A stretch of DNA of 64,000 bases from Kitasatospora sp. MMS16-BH015 (GTDB lineage: Bacteria; Actinomycetota; Actinomycetes; Streptomycetales; Streptomycetaceae): assembly GCF_002943525.1 (NCBI RefSeq), contig NZ_CP025394.1:6835001-6899000 (forward strand), read 5' to 3'. The first letter of the stretch is position 1, and each line of letters begins with the position of its first letter. Positions 1 through 8,883 of this stretch are shown here, one piece after another. A program made the position numbers and the translations under genes. The notes under the pieces were generated by a model. The model was not told where the DNA came from, did no database searches, and saw only the letters and a list, made by a program, of their open reading frames with translations.

Positions 1-3000
1 GAAGGCCAAGGCCACCGGGAAGCCGGTGACGATCGACGAGCTGACCACCGAGTCCACCGAGACCTCGGCCAACCCGGACGGCTCGCTGACCAGCACCAGC
101 CACGCCCAGGCCGTGCGCGCCAAGCGCGGCTCGGGGTGGGCGGACCTGGACGCCACCCTGCACGCGAACGCCGACGGCACCGTCACCCCCGCCGTCACCG
201 GCGCGGGCCTGAGCCTCTCCGGCGGCGGCACCGGCCCGCTGGCCACCGTGACCACCGCCGACGGCAAGAAGCTCTCCGTCGGCGCCCCCTTCGCGCTGCC
301 CAAGCCCACGCTGGACGGTGCGACCGCGACCTATGCCTCGGTGCTGCCGGACGTGGACCTGCGGGTCACCGCGCTGCCGAACGGCGGCTGGCGCGACGTG
401 ATCGTGGTCAACACCGCGGCGGCTGCGGCCAACCCCAAGCTGGCCAAGCTGCACTTCCCGATCGAGACCACGGGCCTGGGCGTCGCCACCGACAAGGCGG
501 GCAACGTCACGCTCAAGGACAGCGCCGGCACCGTGCGGATGCACGCGCCGACCGCCTTCCAGTGGGACTCCGCCCTCCCGGCCCCGGCCGCCCCCGGCTA
601 CCACCCGCAGGCCAAGCTCCGCTCGGCCTTCGCCGCGCCGAACGCCGTGGACACCCCGCCGGTCGGCAGCTCCACCGCCGCCGAGCCCGGCGACGCCGCC
701 ACCGTCGGCACCATGACCACCACGGCCACCGCCACCGGCATGGACCTGACCCCGGACCAGACCAAGCTCGGCAAGGGCACCGGCCCCTGGTACCTGGACC
801 CCACGGTCAGCGTGGACGGCACCACCCAGGTCACCGCCCAGGTCCAGGAGAACCACCCGGACACGGCGAACGTCAACACCCTCTCCAGCCTGGGCATCGG
901 CTACTGCGGGTACTCGGACTGCACCGGCTACGGTCGCTACCGCTCGTACTTCCAGCTCGCGATCCCCTCCGTGCTGACCACCCGGAACTCCTCGCACCCG
1001 AACCCGACGGTCTACAACGCCTTCCTGAACGCCAACGTCAACAGCGCGGCCAGCACGGGCACCAACACCCCGATCGGCCTGTACTGGACCGGCCCGATCG
1101 GCAGCGGCACCACCTGGAACAACCAGCCCTGCGGCACCGGCAGCACCATGCAGGGCTGCAGCCAGGTCGGCAACACGTACTGGATCACCAACACCGGTGG
1201 GATCAGCTACGACGTCTCGGCCCAGATGGCCCAGGCCGTCAACGGCCAGTGGGGCAACTGGACCGTCGCGCTCGAAGCCACCGACGAGTACGAGAAGCTG
1301 TACCGCCACCACGTGGACAGCAACCCGAAGATCACCGTCAACTACGACATCGCGCCGACCATCTGGTACCCGCGCACCAGCCCCTCGCCCGGCTTCGCGA
1401 GCGACGGCTCGACCAACGACTGCCCCGGCCAGAGCAACCCGGGCTGGCTCGCCAGCAATCAGACGATCAAGATGACCTCGGCCATCTGGTCGCCGATCGG
1501 TGCCAACGTGGCGACCTGGTACCACCTCTGGGACACCGACTCCTCCGGCACCTACAACACCAACCCCAACACGGGCTACATCTCCACCTATGGTGACGAG
1601 CCCATGCAGGTGGACGCCACCGGCTTCCAGGACGGCCACACCTACCAGTGGGAGTCCCAGGCAGGTGACAGCTGGCTCGCCTCCGCGGTCACCGGCCGCT
1701 GCTACTTCCGGGTGGACAAGACCCCGCCGACGGTGAGCGTCAGCTCCACCCAGTTCCCGCCGATCGGCACCCTGGGTGTCACCAGCACCTCGAAGGTCAA
1801 CGACACCGGCACCTTCACCATCGGCGGCAGCGACCCGGTCCCGGCCGGCGGCAGCGCCTCCGGCCTGGCCTGCTTCCGCTGGAGCGACAACCCCACCCCG
1901 GTCACCGGCTGGAAGTGCAACGCCGGTGGCGACGGCGTCCACGGCGCGGTCATCCCGGCGGGCACGCCGTCCTTCACCTACAAGCCGACCCTCTGGGGCA
2001 CCAACGTCCTGTACGTGCAGAGCCAGGACAACGCAGGCAACTACAGCCAGCCGCTCGCCTACAGCTTCTACGCCCCGTGGAACCCGGCCGTGCAGCCGGT
2101 GCCCGGCAACCTCAACGGTGACGGTCGCCCCGACCTGCTCTTCCCGGACAGCTCCGGCAACCTGCGCATGATCACGATCGGCAAGGACCCGGTCAACGCG
2201 CAGGCGGCCCCGCTGGGCCTGCTGACCACCGAACCGGGCCCCGCGCTCACCTGGAACGACGTACAGACCACCCACCGCGGCGCGCTGCGCAGCATGGGCG
2301 TCGACGACGTGTTCGCCCGCCCCACCAAGACCAGCACGCAGAAGGGGCACCTGTACGTCTACCAGAACAACGGCTCGGGCGTCCTGACCACCCCGACCGC
2401 CCCCCTCGACCGGGCCACCACCTGGGCCGACCCGGTGACCGGTGCGCAGATCCCCGCGCCCGCCGACTACTACAAGGCCGACTGGTCGCAGGCGACCCAG
2501 CTGCTGGCCTTCGGCGCGATGAGGGCACCGCTCAACAAGGGCAACGAGAGCGACAGCACGGTGACGGACACCTCGCTGCTCACGGTCGAGAACGGCCACC
2601 TCTGGCTGCACCGCGCCTACGCCGACAGCAACCTCGACGCGGACGCCGTCGAGGTCTCCAGCCTCGCCGGCTGGGACGGCTACGACCTGGCCGCCCCCGG
2701 TTCGGCGAGCGGCTACGCCCAGCCGACCCTCTGGGCCCGCAACCAGAGCACCGGTGCGATCACCAGCTACGCGGTCAAGACCAAGACCGGCAGCGGCCAG
2801 ACCCCGACCATGCTGGACCTGTCCGGCCTGGCCGACCCGACCAAGGGCACCACGCTCACCGGAGTGGCTCCCGGCAGCACCACCGCCGCGCCGTTCGTCG
2901 TGAAGCCCTCGGACTACCCGACGGTCGGCTCCACCGGTGACATCAACGGCGACGGCCTGCCGGACCTGTGGGCGATCAACGCCAACGGTCACCTGGTCTA

Positions 3001-4126
3001 CTGGGCCGGTATCGCGAGCACCACCACCGCCGGCGCCGTGGTCTCCTTCAACTCGACCCCGGTGGACCTGGGTGACCCGCGTGGCGCGGTGGCCCGGATC
3101 CCGCTGGCCGCCAACGCCGCCGACTCGGCCGGCAAGTACGCGGGCACCGTCAACGGCAACGTCTCCTTCGCCGCCAACGGCACGGTGGCCGGCGCCACCC
3201 CGTCGGTCGCCAACTTCAACGCCGGTGCCGCCACCGGTGGCTGGATCGGCAACAACCTCCAGATCGACACCCGGAAGTCCTTCACGGTCTCGTTCTGGAC
3301 CCGTCCGGCCGACCTGAGCAACGACGGGGTCGTGCTCGGCCAGGACGGCACCACCACCAGCAACTTCATGATCTGGCCCAGCCACGCGGGCAACGGCGTC
3401 AACTGGCGCTTCGCGATGGCCACGGCGGACGGCCCCAACTGGCCGTACGACGCGACCGACAACCGCAACGCCCAGGACCAGGTGGAGGTCAACACCTGGG
3501 TCAAGCTGACCGCCAGCTACGACGCCACGAGCGGGCAGATGGCGCTCTTCGTCAACGACGTGCTCGCCGCGACCGGCATGCACAAGACCACTGTCGCCCC
3601 CAGCCCGGGCAAGAACCTGGTCGTCGGCCGTTGGCTCAACAACGGCGGGCAGTCGAACTGGTACCACGGCAGCGTAAGCAGCATCGTGGTGAACGACTTC
3701 CCGACCAGCCCCTGGCAGGCCGGGGTGACCACCCCGATCGTCTCCGGGGTCAACGGCGCCAAGTGCATCGACGACCAGAGCGGTCTCACCGCCAACGTCA
3801 ACCCGATCGAGGTCTACGACTGCAACGCCTCCCCGGCGCAGCAGTGGAGCATGGACCCGCGGAACAACTCGCTGCACGTGATGGGCGGCTGCCTGGACGA
3901 CACCAACGGTGCGACGGCCAGTGGCTCGCTGGTCAACTACTACTCCTGCAACGGCACTCCGGCGCAGCAGTGGCTCCGGCAGGCCGACGGGAGCATCTAC
4001 CTCCCGTTCGCCGACAAGTGCCTCGACGACCCGAACGCCAATGTCACCAACCTGACCAGGCTGCAGCTCTACACCTGCAACGGCTCTCCGGCGCAGCAGT
4101 GGACGGTCACCCCGCGGACCAACTGA
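1..4126 (+). CDS. Large secreted lectin/LamG mosaic protein, 5' partial
   Basis: The reading frame is open from the window edge (first full codon at position 2), so the N-terminus and any signal peptide lie upstream. About 1,374 residues are visible. The first two thirds are rich in Thr, Ser, Asn and Gly, as in cell-surface proteins. Two FG-GAP/VCBS-like motifs (NLNGDGRPDLLFPDSSGN near residue 700 and DINGDGLPDLWAINANG near 978) suggest beta-propeller blades. A LamG/concanavalin-like domain follows at about residues 1085-1225. The C-terminal ~130 residues form a ricin-B beta-trefoil with three QQW repeats (AQQWSMDP, AQQWLRQAD, AQQWTVTP). Such proteins are exported and bind glycans; no catalytic domain is recognisable. 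A strong hairpin follows the stop. Confidence 0.85.
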   Translation, partial: KAKATGKPVTIDELTTESTETSANPDGSLTSTSHAQAVRAKRGSGWADLDATLHANADGTVTPAVTGAGLSLSGGGTGPLATVTTADGKKLSVGAPFALPKPTLDGATATYASVLPDVDLRVTALPNGGWRDVIVVNTAAAAANPKLAKLHFPIETTGLGVATDKAGNVTLKDSAGTVRMHAPTAFQWDSALPAPAAPGYHPQAKLRSAFAAPNAVDTPPVGSSTAAEPGDAATVGTMTTTATATGMDLTPDQTKLGKGTGPWYLDPTVSVDGTTQVTAQVQENHPDTANVNTLSSLGIGYCGYSDCTGYGRYRSYFQLAIPSVLTTRNSSHPNPTVYNAFLNANVNSAASTGTNTPIGLYWTGPIGSGTTWNNQPCGTGSTMQGCSQVGNTYWITNTGGISYDVSAQMAQAVNGQWGNWTVALEATDEYEKLYRHHVDSNPKITVNYDIAPTIWYPRTSPSPGFASDGSTNDCPGQSNPGWLASNQTIKMTSAIWSPIGANVATWYHLWDTDSSGTYNTNPNTGYISTYGDEPMQVDATGFQDGHTYQWESQAGDSWLASAVTGRCYFRVDKTPPTVSVSSTQFPPIGTLGVTSTSKVNDTGTFTIGGSDPVPAGGSASGLACFRWSDNPTPVTGWKCNAGGDGVHGAVIPAGTPSFTYKPTLWGTNVLYVQSQDNAGNYSQPLAYSFYAPWNPAVQPVPGNLNGDGRPDLLFPDSSGNLRMITIGKDPVNAQAAPLGLLTTEPGPALTWNDVQTTHRGALRSMGVDDVFARPTKTSTQKGHLYVYQNNGSGVLTTPTAPLDRATTWADPVTGAQIPAPADYYKADWSQATQLLAFGAMRAPLNKGNESDSTVTDTSLLTVENGHLWLHRAYADSNLDADAVEVSSLAGWDGYDLAAPGSASGYAQPTLWARNQSTGAITSYAVKTKTGSGQTPTMLDLSGLADPTKGTTLTGVAPGSTTAAPFVVKPSDYPTVGSTGDINGDGLPDLWAINANGHLVYWAGIASTTTAGAVVSFNSTPVDLGDPRGAVARIPLAANAADSAGKYAGTVNGNVSFAANGTVAGATPSVANFNAGAATGGWIGNNLQIDTRKSFTVSFWTRPADLSNDGVVLGQDGTTTSNFMIWPSHAGNGVNWRFAMATADGPNWPYDATDNRNAQDQVEVNTWVKLTASYDATSGQMALFVNDVLAATGMHKTTVAPSPGKNLVVGRWLNNGGQSNWYHGSVSSIVVNDFPTSPWQAGVTTPIVSGVNGAKCIDDQSGLTANVNPIEVYDCNASPAQQWSMDPRNNSLHVMGGCLDDTNGATASGSLVNYYSCNGTPAQQWLRQADGSIYLPFADKCLDDPNANVTNLTRLQLYTCNGSPAQQWTVTPRTN

Positions 4127-4145
4127 CCGCGGGGTGACGTGAACA

Positions 4146-4184
4146 GGCCCGCCCCGCCCGGCATCCAGCCGGGCGGGGCGGGCC
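4146..4184 (+). terminator. Intrinsic-terminator-like hairpin after the LamG/ricin gene
   Basis: A perfect 17-bp GC-rich stem (4146-4162 pairing with 4168-4184) with a 5-nt loop, followed by TTCT, begins 20 nt after the stop codon. It lies between two converging genes and could serve both. Confidence 0.8.
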
Positions 4185-4254
4185 TTCTGACGTGCTCTGA
4201 CCGGGCCACGGTGGGGGTGACCGGGCGGGGTCAGAGGGCCGGCGGGGCCGGCGG

Positions 4255-4707
4255 TCAGAACCCGGGGTGGTAGGTGTTGGTCGTCCAGAGCACGTCGCCG
4301 TTGCCGTAGTCGCGGTAGACGACCAGGTTGCCGTCGGTCTGGACCGCCAGGACGTCACCGGCGTAGTAGCGGTTGCCGTCGACCTGGTTCAGGGCCCAGA
4401 GGACCTGGTTCTGGTTGCCGTAGGCCACCAGGTTGCCGTCGGCCTGCATGCAGAACCGGGTGGCCTGGCCCCAGGTGTTGGGGAACTGGTACGCCGGGGA
4501 GCCCTGCCACTTGGCCACGATGTTGCCGTCGTTCTGGAAGGCGAGCTGGTTGTACCCGGCCTGCAGGTAGTGGTTGGGGGTCAGGCAGACGCCCGGGTTG
4601 AGGAACACGCTGTTCGGCTCCGCCGCGGCGTGCCCCGTCCCGGCCGCTCCCAGTGCGAGGGTCAGGCCGGCCAGGACGCCGAACACGGTCTTCTTGAGCT
4701 TGTTCAC
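4255..4707 (-). CDS. Small secreted B-type (bulb) lectin-domain protein
   Basis: This gene encodes 150 residues from a GTG start with an AAGGAAGAG ribosome-binding site 6-7 nt upstream. Residues 1-31 form a Sec signal peptide (basic MNKLKK start, hydrophobic core, GHAAA cleavage region). The mature part carries the repeated D-mannose-binding lectin signature in three blades: FQNDGNIVAKW, MQADGNLVAYG and VQTDGNLVVYR. These fit the QxDxNxVxY mannose-site consensus, although the first blade has N instead of Q-x-D. It is likely an exported carbohydrate-binding protein. It converges on the LamG/ricin gene and diverges from the AfsR-like regulator across a 248-bp gap that must hold both promoters. 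Confidence 0.85.
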   Translation of the reverse strand: MNKLKKTVFGVLAGLTLALGAAGTGHAAAEPNSVFLNPGVCLTPNHYLQAGYNQLAFQNDGNIVAKWQGSPAYQFPNTWGQATRFCMQADGNLVAYGNQNQVLWALNQVDGNRYYAGDVLAVQTDGNLVVYRDYGNGDVLWTTNTYHPGF

Positions 4708-4955
4708 GGAGTCTCTTCCTTCTGCTGGGCGGGGCGCGACCGGTGTGGTCCGCGCTGACGCCGACACTTCCGGACCACCGTCTACGGGAGATAAATGTCG
4801 CGTCACTCCGCGAATCCGGGAATTCCGGGTGGATCGCCGACGATCGGGCGAGAGCTCCGCGCGCCTACGGCGCCGGACGGTGGTCGGTGTGGTAACAAGC
4901 CCTGCGCAAGGAATTCCAGGCGGGGGCGCCGCGTGTCCGGGGGGAAGTCGACAGG

Positions 4956-7900
4956 GTGGATGAGCTGCGTTTCTGTGTGCTGGGGCGGATGCTGGCTTCG
5001 CGCGGCGCGGTGCCGCTGTCGCTGGGCAGCCCGCAGCAGCGGGCCATTCTGACGGTGCTGCTGCTGACCCCCGGACACACGGTGGGGACACCGAATCTGA
5101 TCGATGCTCTGTGGGCCGAGGATCCGCCGAGCAATGCCAGGGCCACCGTGCGCACCTATGTGTGGCGGCTGCGCCGGAGTCTGGCGGGGGCTTCCGCGGA
5201 AGCCGGGGCCGGGCCGGTCGGCGGGCCTGGGCGGCTCGACTCGGTGCCGGGGGGCTACCACCTGGCCGTCACGCCCGACAGCGTCGACGCCCTGCGGGCC
5301 GAGCGGCTGGTGGCCGACGCGGGCCGGGCCTCGGCGAGTGGCGAGCCGGTACGGGCCCGGCGACTGCTCGGCGAGGCGTTGGCGCTCTGGCAGGGGGAGC
5401 CGCTGGTCGGCATCCCGGGGCCGTACGCGGCCCGGCAGCGGAGCCGGCTCGAGGACCTGCGCCTGACGGTGCTCGAGGCCCGGCTGGCGCTCGACATCGA
5501 GCTGGGCCGGGCCGGGCTCTGCGTCTCCGAGCTGACCGCGCTGATCCAGGAGCACCCGTTCCGCGAGCGGCTCCACGAGCTGCAGATGCGCGCGCTCTTC
5601 CGGGCAGGCCGGCAGAGCGAGGCCCTGGAGGTCTTCCAGGAGGCCAGGCGCCTGCTGGTCGGAGAGCTGGGCGTGGAGCCCGGCCCCGATCTCACCGCTC
5701 TGCACGGCCGGATCCTGGAGGGCGACCCGGCGCTCACCGCCGGTGCGACCACTGCCGGGGTAGCCCTCCTCGCGTCCGACCGACCGGAGCGAGCGAGCGG
5801 GGGTGCGCCGCCGGGCCCGGACGCCGACCGTGCGCAGGAGTGGCCGACCCCGGCCCTCCGCCCTGCCCAACTCCCGCCGGACGACCAGGACTTCACCGGA
5901 CGGGAGGAGCCGGTCAGGGTGCTCTGCGCGGCCCTGGTCGGGGAGGTGAGCGGCCGGGACACCATCCGCATCGGTGCGGTGGCCGGCATGGGCGGGGTCG
6001 GCAAGACCGCTCTGGCGGTGCACGTCGCCCATCTGGTCAAGGAGGCGTTCCCGGCCGGACAGCTGTACGCGGACCTGCGCGGTGGTGGCGACCGGTCGGA
6101 GCCGGAGGCGGTGCTCGGCTCCTTCCTGGCGGCCCTCGGCGTCCCGGCGGCCGACCTGCCTGACGGACTGGCCGCCAAGTCGGCCCTGTTCCGGTCCCGT
6201 ACGGACGGCCGGCGGCTCCTGGTCGTCCTGGACAACGCCGCGGACATCGCGCAGGTCCGCCCGCTGCTGCCCGGCGCGGCCGGCTGCGCCGTCCTGGTCA
6301 CCAGCCGGGCCTGGCTGGCCGAGCTGGCCGGCGCCCGCCAGGTGGGGCTGAGCGTGTTCGCTCCCGCGGAGGCGCAGGACCTGCTGGCCCGGATGATCGG
6401 CGCCGAGCGAGTGGCCGAGGAGTCCACCGCCCTGGAGCTCGTCAGGGCGTGCGGTTATCTCCCGCTGGCGGTGCGGATCGTCGCGGCCCGCCTGGCGGCC
6501 CGGCCCGGCTGGACGCTGCGGGCGATGCTCGACCGCTTGGGCGACGAGCGGCGCCGGATCGACGAGCTGAAGGTGGGGGACCTGGCGGTCCAGGCGACCT
6601 TCGAGCTCGGCTACCACCAGCTGACGCCGACTCAGGCGAGGGCGTTCCGATTGGTGGCCTCGGTGGACTGCCCGGATCTGGGCGTCACCGCCGCCGCCGT
6701 CCTGTTCGGCACGGACGAACCCCGCGCCGACGAGCTGCTGGAGTCGCTCGCGGACGTGGCGATGCTGGATTCGCCGGTGGCCGGCCGGTACCGGCCCCAT
6801 GATCTGCTCCGGGCCTTCGCCCGCCGCAAGTCCGAAGCCGGGCACGCTGCGGAGGTGTCCGCCGGACGGGCCCGACTGCTCGACTTCCTGCTGGCCACGG
6901 CGTGCGCGGCCTTCGAACGGGCGGTGCCGGGAGATCCGATCCGGGGTTCACTCGACCTCAGGGCCCACGGGCTCTCCTTCCCCGACGCGGAGACCGCGCG
7001 AGCCTGGGTGGCGGCGGAGACGGAGACGGTCCTCGGCCTGGTCACGCAGACGGCGGGGGCCGCCACCGCCGCGGCGCGGGCAGCGGGGCAGGCCGACCGC
7101 GCGACGGACGGGCGGCACCCGGACGGGCAGCACCCGGACGGGGAGCACCCGGACGTGCGGCACCCGGACGGGGAGCTGCGGACGGCGGTCGACCTGCTGC
7201 TCGCCCTGAGTCCGTTCAACCGGGGTGCCTGGCAGGGGCAGTGGTCGGCCGCCGGCGCCCTGCTGCGGGCTGCCGAACAGCAGGCCGATCCGTGGGCCGA
7301 GGGGCGTGCCCGCTTCCTTCAGGGCAACGCCGCACTGGCCGCCGCCCGGCTCGACGAGGCCGAACGGCTGGTGCGGCAGGCGGCGGAGGTCTGCCTCCGG
7401 ACCGGCGACACCGTGATCCTGCGGCAGGCGATGAACGACCTGGGGATGCTGGCGCAGTACCGGGGGCACCACGAGGAGGCGATCCGCTGCTACGAGGAGG
7501 CGGTCCGGCTGGCCCGCGCCCTCGGGCACGAGTCGGGCGAGAGCTCGACGGTGCTCAATGCCGCCGTGGCGCGGGTGCGGGCCGGGCAGCCCGCCGAGGC
7601 CGTCCGGGCCTGCCTGACGGAGCTGGCGAAGCCTCGCCTGCGGGCGCCGGGTGCGGGGCGGGCGCAGGCGCTCTACGTGCTCGGGTTCAGCCTGCACGCA
7701 TGCGGGCGCTTTGCGGAGGCGGTCGACCGGCTGGGCGAGGCGCTCCGGCTCTGGACCGAGCTGGACCAGACCGGTTGGGCGGCGGCGACGCGCTACCGGC
7801 TGGCGGATTCGCTGCGCGCGCTGGGGCGGGCCGACGAGGCGCTCCCGCTCGCGACCGAGGCCGTCCACGCCTGTCAGGCGGCGGGCAGTGAGCGGGAGTC

Positions 7901-8072
7901 GGGCCAGGCGCTGATGGTGCTGGCCCGGGTCCGGTGGGCACTCGGCCGCCGTACCGAGGCCCTGGGCTGCCTGGAGCGCGCGCACCAGCTCTTCGCCCGT
8001 CTGGGGCTGCCCGAAGCGCGGGCGGTGGCCGCCCAGTTGGCCGCCGGAGCGCCGGACCTCGGAGCCAACTGA
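4956..8072 (+). CDS. AfsR-like SARP regulator with NB-ARC and TPR domains
   Basis: The 1,038-residue protein starts at GTG. Domains in order are an OmpR-type winged helix (about 1-90, LGSPQQRAILTVLLL), a bacterial transcriptional activation domain (about 95-250), an NB-ARC STAND ATPase with Walker A GMGGVGKT at about 344-351 and Walker B LLVVLDN near 421, and a TPR array from about 780 to the end. This is the full AfsR architecture of streptomycete antibiotic regulators. In that family ATP binding and, in AfsR itself, Ser/Thr phosphorylation modulate DNA binding. Between the NB-ARC and TPR parts lies a His-Pro-Asp-Gly repeat. No biosynthetic cluster is adjacent, so its target is unknown. It converges on a 66-residue membrane peptide gene. 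Confidence 0.9.
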   Translation: MDELRFCVLGRMLASRGAVPLSLGSPQQRAILTVLLLTPGHTVGTPNLIDALWAEDPPSNARATVRTYVWRLRRSLAGASAEAGAGPVGGPGRLDSVPGGYHLAVTPDSVDALRAERLVADAGRASASGEPVRARRLLGEALALWQGEPLVGIPGPYAARQRSRLEDLRLTVLEARLALDIELGRAGLCVSELTALIQEHPFRERLHELQMRALFRAGRQSEALEVFQEARRLLVGELGVEPGPDLTALHGRILEGDPALTAGATTAGVALLASDRPERASGGAPPGPDADRAQEWPTPALRPAQLPPDDQDFTGREEPVRVLCAALVGEVSGRDTIRIGAVAGMGGVGKTALAVHVAHLVKEAFPAGQLYADLRGGGDRSEPEAVLGSFLAALGVPAADLPDGLAAKSALFRSRTDGRRLLVVLDNAADIAQVRPLLPGAAGCAVLVTSRAWLAELAGARQVGLSVFAPAEAQDLLARMIGAERVAEESTALELVRACGYLPLAVRIVAARLAARPGWTLRAMLDRLGDERRRIDELKVGDLAVQATFELGYHQLTPTQARAFRLVASVDCPDLGVTAAAVLFGTDEPRADELLESLADVAMLDSPVAGRYRPHDLLRAFARRKSEAGHAAEVSAGRARLLDFLLATACAAFERAVPGDPIRGSLDLRAHGLSFPDAETARAWVAAETETVLGLVTQTAGAATAAARAAGQADRATDGRHPDGQHPDGEHPDVRHPDGELRTAVDLLLALSPFNRGAWQGQWSAAGALLRAAEQQADPWAEGRARFLQGNAALAAARLDEAERLVRQAAEVCLRTGDTVILRQAMNDLGMLAQYRGHHEEAIRCYEEAVRLARALGHESGESSTVLNAAVARVRAGQPAEAVRACLTELAKPRLRAPGAGRAQALYVLGFSLHACGRFAEAVDRLGEALRLWTELDQTGWAAATRYRLADSLRALGRADEALPLATEAVHACQAAGSERESGQALMVLARVRWALGRRTEALGCLERAHQLFARLGLPEARAVAAQLAAGAPDLGAN
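7106..7180 (+). repeat. 15-nt tandem repeat encoding HPDG units in the AfsR-like gene
   Basis: Four complete 15-nt units (7106-7120, 7121-7135, 7136-7150, 7151-7165) and a degenerate fifth differ at a few bases and encode repeated x-x-HPDG pentapeptides. They lie between the ATPase and TPR regions, where a flexible linker is expected. Copy number may vary between strains. Confidence 0.85.
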
Positions 8073-8100
8073 GGCCGGCCCGGGGCGCCCCGGGCCGGCC
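8073..8100. terminator. Bidirectional terminator hairpin between convergent genes
   Basis: A 13-bp perfect inverted repeat (8073-8085 with 8088-8100) starts directly after the AfsR-like stop codon and ends 9 nt before the stop of the opposing small gene. Confidence 0.75.
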
Positions 8101-8109
8101 ACCCGCCGG

Positions 8110-8310
8110 TCAGATCCGGCGCTTGTGCTGCGTGGGGTCGGCGGCGGAGCCGGTCGTCGAGCTGTTCCACTCGGTGGAGTGGTCGGGGAAGCCGACGGCC
8201 CAGGCCGCGGCCCCCGCGAGCCCGGCTCCGGAGAGCAGGGTGGTGGTCAGGAGCAGCCTGGTGAGCAGCTTCCTGAGGCGTGCGGACCGGTGAGCGGCGG
8301 TCGAGGTCAT
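8110..8310 (-). CDS. 66-residue single-pass membrane or secreted peptide, unknown function
   Basis: The ATG start is preceded by AAAGGGAG at ideal spacing. The peptide has a basic N-terminus (HRSARLRKLLTR), one hydrophobic stretch (about residues 18-36, ending GAGLAGAAAWAVG) and a polar tail with a basic C-terminus (KRRI). It could be a membrane peptide, or a Sec-exported peptide cut after the AGA region. I do not recognise a family. It lies convergent to the AfsR-like gene. AfsS, the small partner of AfsR in Streptomyces coelicolor, is of similar length, but I see no AfsS-type repeats and no transmembrane helix is known for AfsS. Confidence 0.6.
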   Translation of the reverse strand: MTSTAAHRSARLRKLLTRLLLTTTLLSGAGLAGAAAWAVGFPDHSTEWNSSTTGSAADPTQHKRRI

Positions 8311-8446
8311 GGGATCTCCCTTTGCTGTGCTCGTACTTGTCGCAGGACCCCGGCGAGCCCCGATCAACGGGTCGGAGCATCGCAGTCGGCCGTAAACGTC
8401 CTGTCAACGGAGGGCCGCCTCGCGTTCAGGCCGCGTTCGGGAGCAA

Positions 8447-8824
8447 CTACCGGCAGGCCTTGCCGAGTCGGGCGATGGCCTGGGCGGGGACGGGGCAGTC
8501 CACGTTGGCGTAGCCGAGCGCCAGGGCCGGTGGGCGGGTGGGGTCGGCGAAGAGGTGGGGGCGGCCGCCGCGGAGCAGCACGGCGCGGGCCCGGGCGGCC
8601 CGGACCAGGGCATCCTCGTCAACGGTGGAGGGGAGTTCGACGTAGGTCTGGAGGCCGACCTCGCCGCCGCCGAGCGGGCGGGGACCGGGCAGATGGCGCG
8701 CGGTCTCGCGGCGAACCATGGCGCGGCGGCGGGCGAACTCGGCCCGCAGCCTGCGGTGCACCCGGTGCTGCACACCGTGCTGGCCGTGCCCTTGCTCGGT
8801 GTCGCCGCCTTCGCCCTGCTTCAC
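8447..8824 (-). pseudogene. C-terminal remnant of a MocR/PdxR-type GntR regulator
   Basis: The translated minus strand matches the end of the aminotransferase-like domain of MocR regulators: an Arg-rich helix (RAEFARRRAMVRRETARHLP), a GLQTYVELP strand, DEDALVRAARARAV, and the family's closing PPALALGYANV motif, then a stop. There is no plausible N-terminal part directly upstream, because the TrpB2 gene starts 60 nt away on the other strand. A matching N-terminal piece lies at about 10290-10860 on the same strand. Only about 115 residues of an expected ~450 are here, so this is a gene fragment. Confidence 0.65.
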
Positions 8825-8841
8825 CTCCGGAGCGCCCGCGC

Positions 8842-8872
8842 GAAATGATGGTTCGTCATTTCCGTTGCAACG
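8842..8872. promoter_or_regulatory. Two adjacent palindromes upstream of the TrpB2-like gene
   Basis: GAAATGA (8842-8848) and TCATTTC (8856-8862) form a 7-bp inverted repeat with a 7-nt spacer. The perfect palindrome CGTTGCAACG (8863-8872) follows at once, just before the GAAGGAGAG ribosome-binding site. The AT-rich first repeat stands out in this GC-rich context and is a candidate repressor site. Confidence 0.5.
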
Positions 8873-8883
8873 AAGGAGAGTCG

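Noticed and set aside
4803..6845. Long minus-strand frame opposite the AfsR-like gene
   Set aside because: Composition is that of an antisense GC-rich frame (Arg, Gly, Gln, Pro rich), while the plus strand has clear domains.
7106..7180. CRISPR-like array
   Set aside because: The repeats are contiguous in-frame coding units without spacers.
8110..8310. AfsS homologue beside the AfsR-like gene
   Set aside because: The peptide has a clear transmembrane or signal segment and lacks AfsS-type repeats; size and position alone are not enough.
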